A stretch of 64,000 nt of DNA. Source: Stella humosa (GTDB lineage: Bacteria; Pseudomonadota; Alphaproteobacteria; ATCC43930; Allostellaceae). The notes under the pieces are model-generated. The model made no database searches. It saw only the letters and a program-made list of their open reading frames with translations, and was not told the origin of the DNA. The translations under genes were made by a program, and so were the position numbers. Positions 56,461-64,000 of this stretch are shown piece by piece; the first letter of the stretch is position 1, and the number at the start of each line of letters is the position of its first letter. The stretch spans positions 3,640,001 through 3,704,000 of the forward strand of contig NZ_AP019700.1 in assembly GCF_006738645.1 (NCBI RefSeq). The letters run 5' to 3'.

Positions 56461-56576
56461 CGCTTCCCCGGCACTACGAAAAACATCCGCGCGCACGGTA
56501 CTTTGCGCCCAGATCCTGTCAATCGGCCGTGGCGGCGGGCATTGCCGGGGTCCGGTCCGCCAGCCATAGTTGCGCC

Positions 56577-57686
56577 ATGGACACGATCAGCCCCCTGCCG
56601 CTCGTCCCCGCCGACCGTCTGCATCGGCAGATCGAGACGATCCTCGTCGCCTGGGGCATGGACCAGGCCATCGCCGCCGCCACCGCAGGTGTGATGGTCG
56701 ACACCGACCTGCGTGGCATCGATTCGCACGGCGTCACCATGCTGCTGGGCTATGAGGAGCGGCTGCATGCCGGCCGCCTGAACATGCAGGCGGTGCCCCG
56801 GGTGGTGCGTGAGAGCCCGGTGACGGCGCTGATGGATGCCGGCGGCGGCCTTGGCCACTATCCGTCCCTGTCGGCGATGGACCTGGCGATCGACAAGGCA
56901 CGGCGGATGGGCGTGGCGCTGGTGGCCGTGCGCAACAGCAACCACTATGGCGCGGCCGGCGCCTATGCCTTGCGCGCGGCCGAGGCCGGGCTGATCGGCA
57001 TCACCGGGACCGGGTCGCGCACCCGCTGCGTCGTGCCGACCGGCGCGCGCGACGCCATGTTCGCGACCAACCCCATCGCCTTCGCCGCGCCCACCCGGCG
57101 CAACCGGCCCTTCGTGCTGGACATGGCGACCAGCACGGTCGCCGTCGGCAAGGTCAACATCTGCTGGCTGAACGACCGGCCGGTGCCGGCCGGCTGGGTC
57201 GTCGACGAGCAGGGCCGGGCAGTGACCGACGCCGAGGCGGCGCGCCGCTACTGCCTGCGCCTGGTCGAGGGCGGGGTGACGCCGCTGGGCGGGCTGCCCG
57301 CCATGTCGAGCCACAAGGGCTATGGCCTGGCGGCGATGATCGAGATCCTGTCGACCCAGTTGTCGGGTGCAATCTATTGCGGCACGGCCGCCGACGACCC
57401 GCGCGCCAAGGCCACCCCCTATGACGACCTCGGCCATTTCTTCCTGGCGGTCGACCCCCGGGCCTTCCGCCCCGACGGCGCCTTCGAGGACGAACTGGAC
57501 GAGATGATGGACCTGCTGCGCGCCGCCCCGCCGGTCGACCCGGCCAAGCCGGTGCTGGTGGCCGGCGACCCGGAATGGGCCAATTTCGACCGCCGCCGCG
57601 TCGACGGCATCCCCATGCCGGTGAAGCTGGTGGAGCATGTGCAGGCGATCGCCGAACGGGCGGGGGTGGCGTTCGTGCTGGGGTGA
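56577..57686 (+). CDS. Ldh-family NAD(P)-dependent 2-hydroxyacid dehydrogenase
   Basis: A 369-residue member of the malate/L-lactate dehydrogenase family (PF02615; AllD/ComC/YbiC-like). Motifs: TDLRGIDSHGVTMLLGYEER (His base), VRNSNHYGAAGAYALRAA, FATNPIAFAAPT and PAMSSHKGYGLAAMIEILS. Reduces or oxidises 2-oxo/2-hydroxy acids with a cytoplasmic nicotinamide cofactor. Monocistronic; divergent from the sulfotransferase-like gene by 116 bp. Confidence 0.9.
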   Translation: MDTISPLPLVPADRLHRQIETILVAWGMDQAIAAATAGVMVDTDLRGIDSHGVTMLLGYEERLHAGRLNMQAVPRVVRESPVTALMDAGGGLGHYPSLSAMDLAIDKARRMGVALVAVRNSNHYGAAGAYALRAAEAGLIGITGTGSRTRCVVPTGARDAMFATNPIAFAAPTRRNRPFVLDMATSTVAVGKVNICWLNDRPVPAGWVVDEQGRAVTDAEAARRYCLRLVEGGVTPLGGLPAMSSHKGYGLAAMIEILSTQLSGAIYCGTAADDPRAKATPYDDLGHFFLAVDPRAFRPDGAFEDELDEMMDLLRAAPPVDPAKPVLVAGDPEWANFDRRRVDGIPMPVKLVEHVQAIAERAGVAFVLG

Positions 57687-57701
57687 GGCCCGGGCTGGCG
57701 G

Positions 57702-58124
57702 CTATGCAGCCGGCGTCCAGGGATCGATCACGGAGAGCCCGGCGGCGGCAAAAGCACTGGAATCGCGAGACGCCACGGCAAGCCCATGGGCAGCGGCGAT
57801 CGCCGCGATATAGCCATCGGGCGTTGGGAACCCCCTTCCAGCGGCACGCGCCCGGACGGCAAGATCGGCATAGAGGCGTGCTGCCCTCATGTCGAACGGC
57901 AGGATGCGGCCCACGAAGATTTCCAACACACCGTCGAGCGCAGCCGCGAGCTTGGCCTTGCGCTTGCCCATCGGTAGCGCGCCGATGCCAAACAGCAACT
58001 CGGCGATGGTGACGCTGGATAAATACAATGTCTCCGCCGCCTGATCGTCGAGCCATTCGCGGACCGCTGGATCCGGCTCAGGCTTCATGGCCTCGCAGAT
58101 GACATGGGTGTCGAGCAGGATCAT
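57702..58124 (-). CDS. vapC: VapC-type PIN-domain toxin
   Basis: A 140-residue PIN-domain ribonuclease toxin. The acidic residues are in LLDTHVICEAMKPEPD (first Asp and Glu), SSVTIAELLFGIGAL (Glu) and FPTPDGYIAAIAAAHGLAVA (Asp), with a final SRDSSAF Asp. It overlaps the antitoxin gene by 4 nt (ATGA) and is downstream of it, the usual VapBC order. It most resembles FitB-like PIN proteins. Confidence 0.9.
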   Translation of the reverse strand: MILLDTHVICEAMKPEPDPAVREWLDDQAAETLYLSSVTIAELLFGIGALPMGKRKAKLAAALDGVLEIFVGRILPFDMRAARLYADLAVRARAAGRGFPTPDGYIAAIAAAHGLAVASRDSSAFAAAGLSVIDPWTPAA

Positions 58125-58375
58125 CGGAAGCCCATAGGGTCGGCGGGCTTGTCGTCCCGGACCTGGTCAAGAGCCTCGACATCGGCATTGGTCAACCCGA
58201 CCTTGCGGCTCAAGTCGGCCAGCGCACTACCGACGCGCAGCCGGTCGGCAGGACGCACGGCGGCCTCCAGGATGGCCCGCATTTCCGCTTCGGCGCTGCG
58301 ATTGTGCTGTGCGGCCCGGACTTTCAGGGCACGATGCACCGCCTCGGGGAGATTGCGGATGGTGACGGCAGCCAT
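58121..58375 (-). CDS. vapB: FitA/VapB-type ribbon-helix-helix antitoxin
   Basis: An 84-residue antitoxin: N-terminal ribbon-helix-helix AAVTIRNLPEAVHRALKVRA with the following Arg/Ser/Glu-rich RSAEAEMRAILEAAV typical of FitA, and an acidic C-terminal tail that neutralises the toxin. Start at 58375 lies next to GGGGG about 8 nt ahead; longer in-frame starts lack a site and family similarity. Confidence 0.88.
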   Translation of the reverse strand: MAAVTIRNLPEAVHRALKVRAAQHNRSAEAEMRAILEAAVRPADRLRVGSALADLSRKVGLTNADVEALDQVRDDKPADPMGFR

Positions 58376-58393
58376 GATGGCACCCCCTGGGAA

Positions 58394-58428
58394 CGATAGC
58401 GATGATAGCACTGGTGACAAGATGATAG
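58394..58428 (-). promoter_or_regulatory. Direct-repeat operator upstream of vapBC-like pair
   Basis: GATGATAG occurs at 58401-58408 and 58421-58428, exactly 20 bp apart (two helical turns), and the first is preceded by a related CGATAGC (58394-58400). Spaced repeats on one DNA face are the pattern bound by ribbon-helix-helix antitoxins, so this is the likely autorepression site about 20-50 nt ahead of vapB. Confidence 0.45.
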
Positions 58429-58496
58429 TTCTGTACCCGATCGTCAAACTGGCCGAATGTCGGACTTCCAGAACCATGAAGCAGTAGACCCGTCCG

Positions 58497-59642
58497 ATGC
58501 GCCTGAAGGACTGCCACAACTTCCACGATTTCCGCCGGATGGCCGAGAAGCGCCTGCCGGGGCCGATCTTCAACTACATCGACGGCGCCGCCGACGACGA
58601 GGTCACCCTGCGGCGCAACACGGCGTCCTTCGACAGTTGCGACCTGGTGCCGAACGTCCTGCGCGGCGTGACCGAGGTCGACATGTCGGTGACGGTGATG
58701 GGGCAGAAGCTGGCGATGCCGGTCTATTGCTCGCCGACGGCGCTGCAGCGGCTGTTCCACCATCAGGGCGAGCGCGCGGTGGCCGCCGCCGCCGCCCGGT
58801 ACGGCACCATGTTCGGCGTCTCGTCGCTCGGCACCGTCAGCCTGGAGGAGGCCCGGCGGATCAGCAACGGGCCGCAGGTCTACCAGTTCTATTTCCACAA
58901 GGACCGCGGCCTGAACCGGGACATGATGACCCGCGCCAAGGAGGCCGGGGTCGAGGTGATGATGCTGACGGTCGACAGCATCACCGGCGGCAACCGCGAG
59001 CGCGACAAGCGCACGGGCTTCGCCATCCCCTTCAAGCTGAACCTCGCGGGCATGGCCCAGTTCGCGATCAAGCCGTCCTGGGCGATCGACTACCTCACCC
59101 ATGAGCGCTTCAAGCTGCCGCAGCTCGACGCCCACGTCTCGATGGGCGGCGGCGTCATGTCGATCAGCCGCTACTTCACCGAGATGCTGGACCCGTCGAT
59201 GACCTGGGACGACGTGGCCGACATGGTGCGCCACTGGGGTGGGCAGTTCTGCCTGAAGGGCGTGATGTCGGTCGAGGACGCCCGGCGCGCGGTCGAGATC
59301 GGCTGCACCGGCATAGTGCTCTCCAACCATGGTGGCCGCCAGCTCGACGGCTCGCGCAGCGGCTTCGACCAGCTCGCCGAGATCGTCGACGCGGTCGGCG
59401 ACCACATCGACGTGATCATGGATGGCGGCGTGCAGCGCGGCACCCACGTGCTGAAGGCCCTGTCGCTGGGCGCCAAGGCCGTCGGCGTCGGCCGCTACTA
59501 CCTTTTCCCGCTCGCCGCCGCCGGCCAGGCCGGCGTCGAGCGCGCGCTGGAACTGATGAAGACGGAACTCGAGCGGGGCATGCGGCTGATGGGCTGCACC
59601 TCGGTCGACCAGCTAACGCGGGAGAACCTGCGCTTCCGGTAA
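58497..59642 (+). CDS. lldD: FMN-dependent alpha-hydroxy-acid dehydrogenase (L-lactate dehydrogenase type)
   Basis: A 381-residue FMN barrel enzyme (LldD/glycolate oxidase family). Motifs: FNYIDGAADDEVTLRRN near the start, YCSPTALQRLFHHQGERAV, QVYQFYFHKDRG, LTVDSITGGNRERDKR and the active-site signature VLSNHGGRQLDGSRSG with catalytic His, then IMDGGVQRGTHVLKAL. It feeds electrons from a 2-hydroxy acid to quinone or oxygen. No clear ribosome site. The symbol is by family; substrate could be lactate, glycolate or mandelate. Confidence 0.88.
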   Translation: MRLKDCHNFHDFRRMAEKRLPGPIFNYIDGAADDEVTLRRNTASFDSCDLVPNVLRGVTEVDMSVTVMGQKLAMPVYCSPTALQRLFHHQGERAVAAAAARYGTMFGVSSLGTVSLEEARRISNGPQVYQFYFHKDRGLNRDMMTRAKEAGVEVMMLTVDSITGGNRERDKRTGFAIPFKLNLAGMAQFAIKPSWAIDYLTHERFKLPQLDAHVSMGGGVMSISRYFTEMLDPSMTWDDVADMVRHWGGQFCLKGVMSVEDARRAVEIGCTGIVLSNHGGRQLDGSRSGFDQLAEIVDAVGDHIDVIMDGGVQRGTHVLKALSLGAKAVGVGRYYLFPLAAAGQAGVERALELMKTELERGMRLMGCTSVDQLTRENLRFR

Positions 59643-59658
59643 GGGAACGCGCTGCCCG

Positions 59659-60069
59659 TCAGGCCGCCTTCGGGTCGGTGCGGATAGATCGCAGGACTTC
59701 CAATTCCTCCGGATGGCGATGAAGGATCTCTATAAGGCCGACCGCCGCGTCGCTGGGCGGCGTGGCCCCGCTCTCATACTTCTGGAACGCCCGCCGCCCG
59801 CCGCCGATCAACCGCCCAGCTTCTTCCTGGGTCAGGTTCAATTGCTTGCGCACCTTCCGCACGTGCGCAGCATAGGCGGCCCGCAATGCCTGGAAGACCC
59901 GATCGGATTCAGCGAGGTCTGTCCCCGAATGAATGGAATCGCCTTCATCGTCCGGATACCAGCCCGGCACTTCAACAGCGCGCGACATCGAACCGAAGAC
60001 GATGGTCCGGATACGGGTGCCCCGTCGCAGAAGCTGGCCGGTTTCGGGGTGGATGCGGGTCTCAACCAT
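59659..60069 (-). CDS. mqsA: MqsA-like HTH antitoxin lacking the zinc-binding cysteines
   Basis: A 136-residue antitoxin. The C-terminal half (from about residue 70) is an XRE-type DNA-binding domain, RKVRKQLNLTQEEAGRLIGG then RRAFQKYESGATPP, matching the GGG-x-x-AF-x-x-YE-G pattern of MqsA. The N-terminal half, which in classical MqsA holds two CxxC zinc pairs, contains no cysteine at all here, so it must fold or bind toxin differently. Overlaps the MqsR gene by 8 nt and follows it, the order seen in mqsRA. Confidence 0.85.
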   Translation of the reverse strand: MVETRIHPETGQLLRRGTRIRTIVFGSMSRAVEVPGWYPDDEGDSIHSGTDLAESDRVFQALRAAYAAHVRKVRKQLNLTQEEAGRLIGGGRRAFQKYESGATPPSDAAVGLIEILHRHPEELEVLRSIRTDPKAA

Positions 60070-60391
60070 TGTCCATCTCTTTGAACGACGTGAGCGTGAT
60101 GTCGATCAGGGTTTCGCCTGCAAACTTGAGATAGAGCACCAACTCCTCCCAAGGGAGGTTGTAGGTATCGTGCCACACCCTGGGATTGGGTGGGCTATGC
60201 GCAGTCTCGGACTTGATAAAGTCACGAGGCTTGAGGGCCTGGACGACGGCCACTACGTCGGACAGCGTGAAACCCAGGGCGTGTGCGCCCTGGGCAGCGC
60301 TGCGCGTGAGTTCCAGCGTTTCGACGCGCGCAAACTTCGCCTGGACGGCGGTCAAATCGTGATGCGGCCGGCGCTTGATCACCGGCCGCAA
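60062..60391 (-). CDS. mqsR: MqsR-type mRNA-interferase toxin
   Basis: A 109-residue MqsR/YgiU-like toxin: RRPHHDLTAVQAKFARVE, the ATRSA-like LTRSAAQGAHALGFTLSDVV, the FIKSETAHSPPNPRVWHDTY segment (matching FYKSM-x-x-x-x-x-IWQDVY) and the C-terminal VLYLKFAGETLIDITLTSFKE. MqsR cleaves mRNA at GCU sites. Begins at a TTG (60391) with AAGG 6 nt upstream; the adjacent GTG has no ribosome site. Toxin first, then antitoxin. Confidence 0.87.
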   Translation of the reverse strand: MRPVIKRRPHHDLTAVQAKFARVETLELTRSAAQGAHALGFTLSDVVAVVQALKPRDFIKSETAHSPPNPRVWHDTYNLPWEELVLYLKFAGETLIDITLTSFKEMDNG

Positions 60392-60396
60392 TGTAC

Positions 60397-60407
60397 ACCT
60401 TAAAGGT
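60397..60407 (-). promoter_or_regulatory. MqsA-type palindromic operator ACCT-N3-AGGT
   Basis: ACCT-TAA-AGGT (60397-60407) lies between the TTG start of mqsR and a TAGAAT -10-like box at 60410-60415 (reverse strand), and includes the AAGG ribosome site. Classical MqsA binds an ACCT/AGGT palindrome with a short spacer, so this fits autorepression. Confidence 0.55.
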
Positions 60408-60431
60408 CCATTCTACAATATCGAGCGGCGC

Positions 60432-61418
60432 TCAATAGATCCCCAGCGCCTTCGCCCGGCCGACAGCCAGGGCGGCCACCGAATCCAGGTTCGGCGTGGC
60501 GATGCCGAGCTCGCGAGCGAAATCCTGGACGGCCAGCACGATGGCGTCCAGCTCGGTCGGGCGCTTCAGCTCGAAGTCCTGCAGCATCGAGGGCTTGTGG
60601 CCGCCGGTGGGGCCGGGCTTCAGGATGTTGTTGAGGCGGGTCTCGGCGTCGGTGTCGAGCGTCAGGCCGAGGGCCTCGGCGACGCGCTGGCCTTCCTGGA
60701 GGATGCCGAGCGCGATCGGGCGCAGCGCCGGGTCGCCGGCGATGTCGGGGATCGACAGGCCCGTCAGGGCGCACATCGGGTTCCAGGCGAGGTTGCCCAT
60801 CAGCTTGATCCACACCTGGGCGCGGATGTCGTCGAAGACCGGCGCCTCGATGCCGGTGCCATCGAATGCCTTGGAGATGGCCTCGACACGCGCCGTCCGG
60901 CTGCCGTCCGGTTCGCCAAGCAGCAGGCGGTTGCGGACCGACTTGTTGTCGACGACGCCCGGCGCCACGATCTCGTTGGCCGAATAGATGACCGAGCCGA
61001 CGACGCGCGAGATCGGCAGCCGGTCCCAGAGGACCCCCTGCGGGTCAAGCCGGGTCAGCCGGCGCTCGGCCTGCGGGCCGGGATGGCCGTGGAAATACCA
61101 CCAGGGCACGCCGTTGGTGGCGAAGACGACGGCCGTGTCCGGCCCCAGCAGCGGCGCCATGCCATCGACCGCGGCCGGCAGTGCCGGCGCCTTGAGGGTG
61201 ACGATGATCGCATCCTGCGGCCCGGCCCGGCGCGGGTCGTCCGTGGCGAACGGGCGGACATGGATGCGGTCCTCGCGCGTCTGGACGGTCAGCCCGCGGG
61301 CCTGGATCGCCTCGAGGTGCGGACCACGGGCGATCATCGTCACATCGATGCCGGCCTTCGCCAGGCGCGCGGCGAAGTTGCCGCCGACCGCGCCGGCGCC
61401 ATAGATACAGATACGCAT
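60432..61418 (-). CDS. 2-dehydropantoate 2-reductase (ketopantoate reductase) family protein
   Basis: A 328-residue NADPH-dependent reductase. The Rossmann motif is MRICIYGAGAVGGNFAARLA; further IIVTLKAPALPAAVDGM, FATNGVPWWYF, YSANEIVAPGVV and the C-terminal IKLMGNLAWNPMCALTG (catalytic Lys and Asn) then GGHKPSMLQDFELKRPTELD. PanE of pantothenate synthesis is one member; the large family includes oxidoreductases with other substrates, so the symbol is withheld. Start at 61418 is the Rossmann-proximal ATG. It lies 59 nt downstream of the urt genes. Confidence 0.88.
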   Translation of the reverse strand: MRICIYGAGAVGGNFAARLAKAGIDVTMIARGPHLEAIQARGLTVQTREDRIHVRPFATDDPRRAGPQDAIIVTLKAPALPAAVDGMAPLLGPDTAVVFATNGVPWWYFHGHPGPQAERRLTRLDPQGVLWDRLPISRVVGSVIYSANEIVAPGVVDNKSVRNRLLLGEPDGSRTARVEAISKAFDGTGIEAPVFDDIRAQVWIKLMGNLAWNPMCALTGLSIPDIAGDPALRPIALGILQEGQRVAEALGLTLDTDAETRLNNILKPGPTGGHKPSMLQDFELKRPTELDAIVLAVQDFARELGIATPNLDSVAALAVGRAKALGIY

Positions 61419-61477
61419 GGGAGAAGCCTCCGCCCGGACAGGAAGAACGCGGGCCAGCGAGGGGGTGGCGGGAAATT

Positions 61478-62173
61478 TCAGACGCTGAGATAGCGGCGAA
61501 CCGCGGCCTCGTCCATCCCCTCGCCGGTCCCCGCCAGCACCACCTCGCCGCGGTCCATGACGACGAAATCGTCGGCCAGCTCGCGCGCGAAATCGAAGTA
61601 CTGCTCGACCAGGACGATCGCCATCGTGCCGACTTGGCGCAGGTGGACGATGACCCGGCCGATATCCTTGATGATCGAGGGCTGGATGCCCTCGGTCGGC
61701 TCGTCCAGCAGCAGCAGGCGCGGCCGCATGACCAGGGCGCGGGCCAATGCAAGCTGCTGCTGCTGCCCGCCCGACAGGTCTCCGCCGCGCCGGCCCAGCA
61801 TCGAGCGCAGGACCGGGAACAGGTCGAATATCTCCCCCGGGATGGTGCGCTCGGACCGCGGCAGGCAGGAAAAGCCGGTGCGCAGGTTCTCGTCGACCGT
61901 CAGCAGCGGGAAGATCTCTCGCCCCTGCGGCACCAGCGCGATGCCGCGCCGCGCGCGCTCGTGTGGGGGCGCGTTCGCCAGTTCCCGCCCCTCCCAGACG
62001 ATACGCCCGCCGGTCGTCGGCCGATGGCCGGCGATCGCGCGCAGGAGCGAGGTCTTGCCCACCCCGTTGCGGCCCATGACGCAGGTGACGCGTCCGGGCG
62101 CCGCTGCCAGGGAGACCTTCTTCAGGGCCTGCGCTGCCCCGTAATGCACGTCGACCGCTTCGACCGTCAGCAT
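61478..62173 (-). CDS. urtE: Urea/branched-chain amino acid-type ABC ATPase, UrtE-like
   Basis: A 231-residue ATPase. Walker A GRNGVGKTSLLRAIAG, Q-loop LVPQGREIFPLLTVDENL, signature LSGGQQQQLALARAL, Walker B LLLLDEPTEGIQPSII, H-region VLVEQYFDFAR. The NGVGKT and PTEGIQPSI forms match the UrtE branch of LivF-like proteins, which serve urea or related amide uptake. Lies 2 nt after the UrtD-like gene. Substrate identity rests on subfamily resemblance. Confidence 0.88.
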   Translation of the reverse strand: MLTVEAVDVHYGAAQALKKVSLAAAPGRVTCVMGRNGVGKTSLLRAIAGHRPTTGGRIVWEGRELANAPPHERARRGIALVPQGREIFPLLTVDENLRTGFSCLPRSERTIPGEIFDLFPVLRSMLGRRGGDLSGGQQQQLALARALVMRPRLLLLDEPTEGIQPSIIKDIGRVIVHLRQVGTMAIVLVEQYFDFARELADDFVVMDRGEVVLAGTGEGMDEAAVRRYLSV

Positions 62174-62175
62174 GG

Positions 62176-62931
62176 CTAGCGTCCCAGATAGACTTCGACG
62201 ACGCGCTCGTTGGCGCTGACGGCATCAAGCGACCCCTCGGCCAGGACCGAGCCCTCGTGCAGCACGGTGACGCGCACGCCCAGCGCCCGCACGAAGCTCA
62301 TGTCGTGCTCGACGACGACGACCGAGCGGGTGCGGTTGATGTCGCGCAGCAGCTCGGCCGTCTGCTCGGTCTCGGCATCCGTCATCCCGGCCACCGGCTC
62401 GTCGACCAGCAGCAGGGCCGGCTCCTGCGCCAGCAACATGCCGATCTCCAGCCACTGCTTCTGCCCGTGCGACAGGGTGCCGGCCGACCGGTCGCGCAGC
62501 TCGGTCAGTCGGGTGATCGCCAGGATCTCGTCCAGCCGGTCGCGCTCGGCCCCGGTGAGACGGGCAAAGAGCGTGGTGAAGACGCCGCGCCGCTGCTTCA
62601 CGGCCAGCACCAGATTGTCCCACACCGTGTGCATCTCGAACACGGTCGGGCGCTGGAACTTGCGGCCGATGCCGAGGTCGGCGATCGACGCCTCGTCCAT
62701 GCGCGACAGGTCGTGCCGGCCGCCGAACAGGACCGTGCCCGTGTCGGGCTTGGTCTTGCCGGTGACGACGTCCATCATCGTCGTCTTGCCCGCCCCGTTG
62801 GGTCCGATGATCGCCCGCATCTCGCCCGGCTCGATGAAGAGCGACAGGCCGTTCAGCGCCCGGAAGCCATCGAACGACACCGAGACGCCGTCGACATAGA
62901 GGATGGCCGTGGTTTCTACGGTGGCGTTCAT
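62176..62931 (-). CDS. urtD: Urea/branched-chain amino acid-type ABC ATPase, UrtD-like
   Basis: A 251-residue ATPase. Walker A IIGPNGAGKTTMMDVVTGKT, then GIGRKFQRPTVFEMHTVWDN, the UrtD-style signature TLSHGQKQWLEIGMLLAQ (in place of LSGGQ), Walker B LLLVDEPVAGMTDAETEQT and VVEHDMSFVR. The LSHGQKQWLEIGM variant distinguishes UrtD from LivG. Starts inside the UrtC gene (ATGA overlap at 62928-62931). Confidence 0.9.
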   Translation of the reverse strand: MNATVETTAILYVDGVSVSFDGFRALNGLSLFIEPGEMRAIIGPNGAGKTTMMDVVTGKTKPDTGTVLFGGRHDLSRMDEASIADLGIGRKFQRPTVFEMHTVWDNLVLAVKQRRGVFTTLFARLTGAERDRLDEILAITRLTELRDRSAGTLSHGQKQWLEIGMLLAQEPALLLVDEPVAGMTDAETEQTAELLRDINRTRSVVVVEHDMSFVRALGVRVTVLHEGSVLAEGSLDAVSANERVVEVYLGR

Positions 62932-64000
62932 GGGCCCTGCTCCGCCGTGACGGGTGCGGTTGCCGGCGGCGGTGCCGGCTTGCGCCAGCGGATCGCCCGG
63001 ATGGTGCCGAGGATGCCCTTGGGCAGGAAGAGCGTGACGACCACGAAGAGGGCACCCAGCGCGAACAGCCACACCTCCGGCATCGCCCCCGTCATCCAGG
63101 TCTTGAAGGCGTTGACGACGACCGCACCCAGTGCCGCCCCCACCAGCGTGCCGCGCCCGCCGACCGCCACCCAGATCACCGCCTCGATCGAGTTGGTGGG
63201 GGCGTACTCGCCGGGGTTGATGATGCCGACCTGCGGCACGTAGAGGGCGCCCGCCACGCCCGCCATCATCGCCGAGACGACGAAGACGAACAGCTTGTAC
63301 TGGTGAACGCGATAGCCCAGGAACCGCGTCCGGCTCTCGGCGTCGCGGACCGCCACCAGCACCAGCCCGAAGCGCGAGGTGACGATGAAGCGGGCTATCA
63401 GGAAGCCGCCCGCCAGCGCCACGCAGGTGGCGGCGAAGAGCGCTGCCCGCGTCCCGCGTTCGCGCACGCCGAAGCCCAGGATCTCGCGGAAGTCGGTCAG
63501 CCCGTTGTTGCCGCCGAAGCCCATGTCGTTGCGGAAGAAGGCCAGCATCAGCGCGAAGGTGAGCGCCTGGGTGATGATCGAGAGATAGACCCCCGTCACC
63601 CGCGAGCGGAAGGCGAGCCAACCGAAGACGAAGGCCAGCAGCCCCGGAACCGCCACCACCATGATGGCCGCGAACCAGAACTGGTCGAAGCCCCACCAGT
63701 ACCAGGGCAGCTCCTTCCAGTTGAGGAACACCATGAAGTCCGGCAGCGTCGGGTGGCCATAGACCCCGCGCGTGCCGATCTGGCGCATCAGGTACATGCC
63801 CATCGCATAGCCGCCCAGCGCGAAGAAGGCGCCGTGGCCGAGCGAGAGGATGCCGCAATAGCCCCACACCAGGTCGAGCGCGATGGCCAGCAGCGCGTAG
63901 CACAGCCACTTGCCCACCAGCACCACGACATGGGTCGGCACGTGCCAGGGCGAGCTGACCGGCATGGTCAGGTTGGCGAGCGGCACCAGGATGGCGGCGG
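62928..64000 (-). CDS. urtC: Urea/branched-chain amino acid-type ABC permease, UrtC-like, 5' end beyond the window
   Basis: A multi-pass inner-membrane permease. KWLCYALLAIALDLVWGYCG then LSLGHGAFFALGGYAMGMYL matches UrtC, followed by FFRNDMGFGGNNGLTDFRE and RFLGYRVHQYKLFVFVVSA. The C-terminal QVGIINPGEYAPTNSIEAVI and GRGTLVGAALGA loop docks on the ATPases. A GTG at 63986 could start it, but the frame is open to the window edge (reading AAIL before it) and homologues usually have extra N-terminal sequence, so I treat it as partial. urtA and urtB are expected beyond 64000. Confidence 0.87.
   Translation of the reverse strand, partial: AAILVPLANLTMPVSSPWHVPTHVVVLVGKWLCYALLAIALDLVWGYCGILSLGHGAFFALGGYAMGMYLMRQIGTRGVYGHPTLPDFMVFLNWKELPWYWWGFDQFWFAAIMVVAVPGLLAFVFGWLAFRSRVTGVYLSIITQALTFALMLAFFRNDMGFGGNNGLTDFREILGFGVRERGTRAALFAATCVALAGGFLIARFIVTSRFGLVLVAVRDAESRTRFLGYRVHQYKLFVFVVSAMMAGVAGALYVPQVGIINPGEYAPTNSIEAVIWVAVGGRGTLVGAALGAVVVNAFKTWMTGAMPEVWLFALGALFVVVTLFLPKGILGTIRAIRWRKPAPPPATAPVTAEQGP

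Overview
The window is about 64 kb of very GC-rich DNA (roughly 70% by eye) with tightly packed, often overlapping genes. ATGA/TGATG junctions and GTG/TTG starts are common. Gene content (leucine and valine catabolism, Urt-type ABC system, polyamine-type ABC systems, cobalt nitrile hydratase, leuCDB, TonB siderophore receptor, many FAD oxidoreductases and cupins) fits a free-living, metabolically versatile alphaproteobacterium, probably Rhodospirillales-like; the taxon is inferred, not shown. I saw no rRNA, tRNA or CRISPR array.

Layout. 1-5.7 kb: reverse-strand leucine-degradation genes (HMG-CoA lyase, GST, methylcrotonyl-CoA carboxylase biotin subunit, enoyl-CoA hydratase) beside a DASS anion transporter. 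5.8-9.2 kb: small hypotheticals, rpsU, a fatty-acid desaturase and a GST. 9.2-14.2 kb: a siderophore-uptake block (MFS permease, small protein, TonB receptor, AraC regulator). 14.2-15.8 kb: the carboxyltransferase subunit of methylcrotonyl-CoA carboxylase, separated from its partner by 9 kb. 16-23.6 kb: an XRE-cupin regulator with a palindromic operator, a four-gene PotABCD-like ABC importer and two FAD amine/polyol oxidoreductases. 23.6-30.9 kb: serine hydrolase, amidohydrolase, CobW GTPase, CHAP peptidase, GH3-like enzyme and dienelactone-hydrolase-like protein.

31.1-34.0 kb holds the most interesting locus: a two-gene short prokaryotic Argonaute system of the SPARTA type (TIR-APAZ protein plus catalytically dead MID-PIWI Argonaute, overlapping by 8 nt). 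Its upstream flank is AT-rich (57 of 120 bases G+C at 34021-34140), and a 256-bp decayed IS5-family relic with near-perfect inverted ends follows at 34269-34524. This looks like an acquired defence module in a core-like background.

34.5-43.9 kb: aldo/keto reductase, AraC regulator, cupin, enolase-superfamily enzyme, peptide-type binding protein, O-methyltransferase, a complete cobalt-type nitrile hydratase (alpha with an extraordinary His-rich leader, beta, accessory protein), a PemK/Phd-like toxin-antitoxin pair and an SDR. 44-48 kb: DUF169 protein and leuC-leuD-leuB. 48-52.9 kb: a compact operon of two paralogous nucleotidyltransferases around a secreted trypsin-like protease and a CobW GTPase. 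53-64 kb: cyclase, cupin, class IV aminotransferase with sulfotransferase partner, two lactate/malate-type dehydrogenases, VapBC and MqsRA toxin-antitoxin modules, a ketopantoate reductase and the urtC-urtD-urtE end of an ABC operon that runs off the right edge.

Product names rest on motifs and family resemblance recognised by reading; no database search was run.
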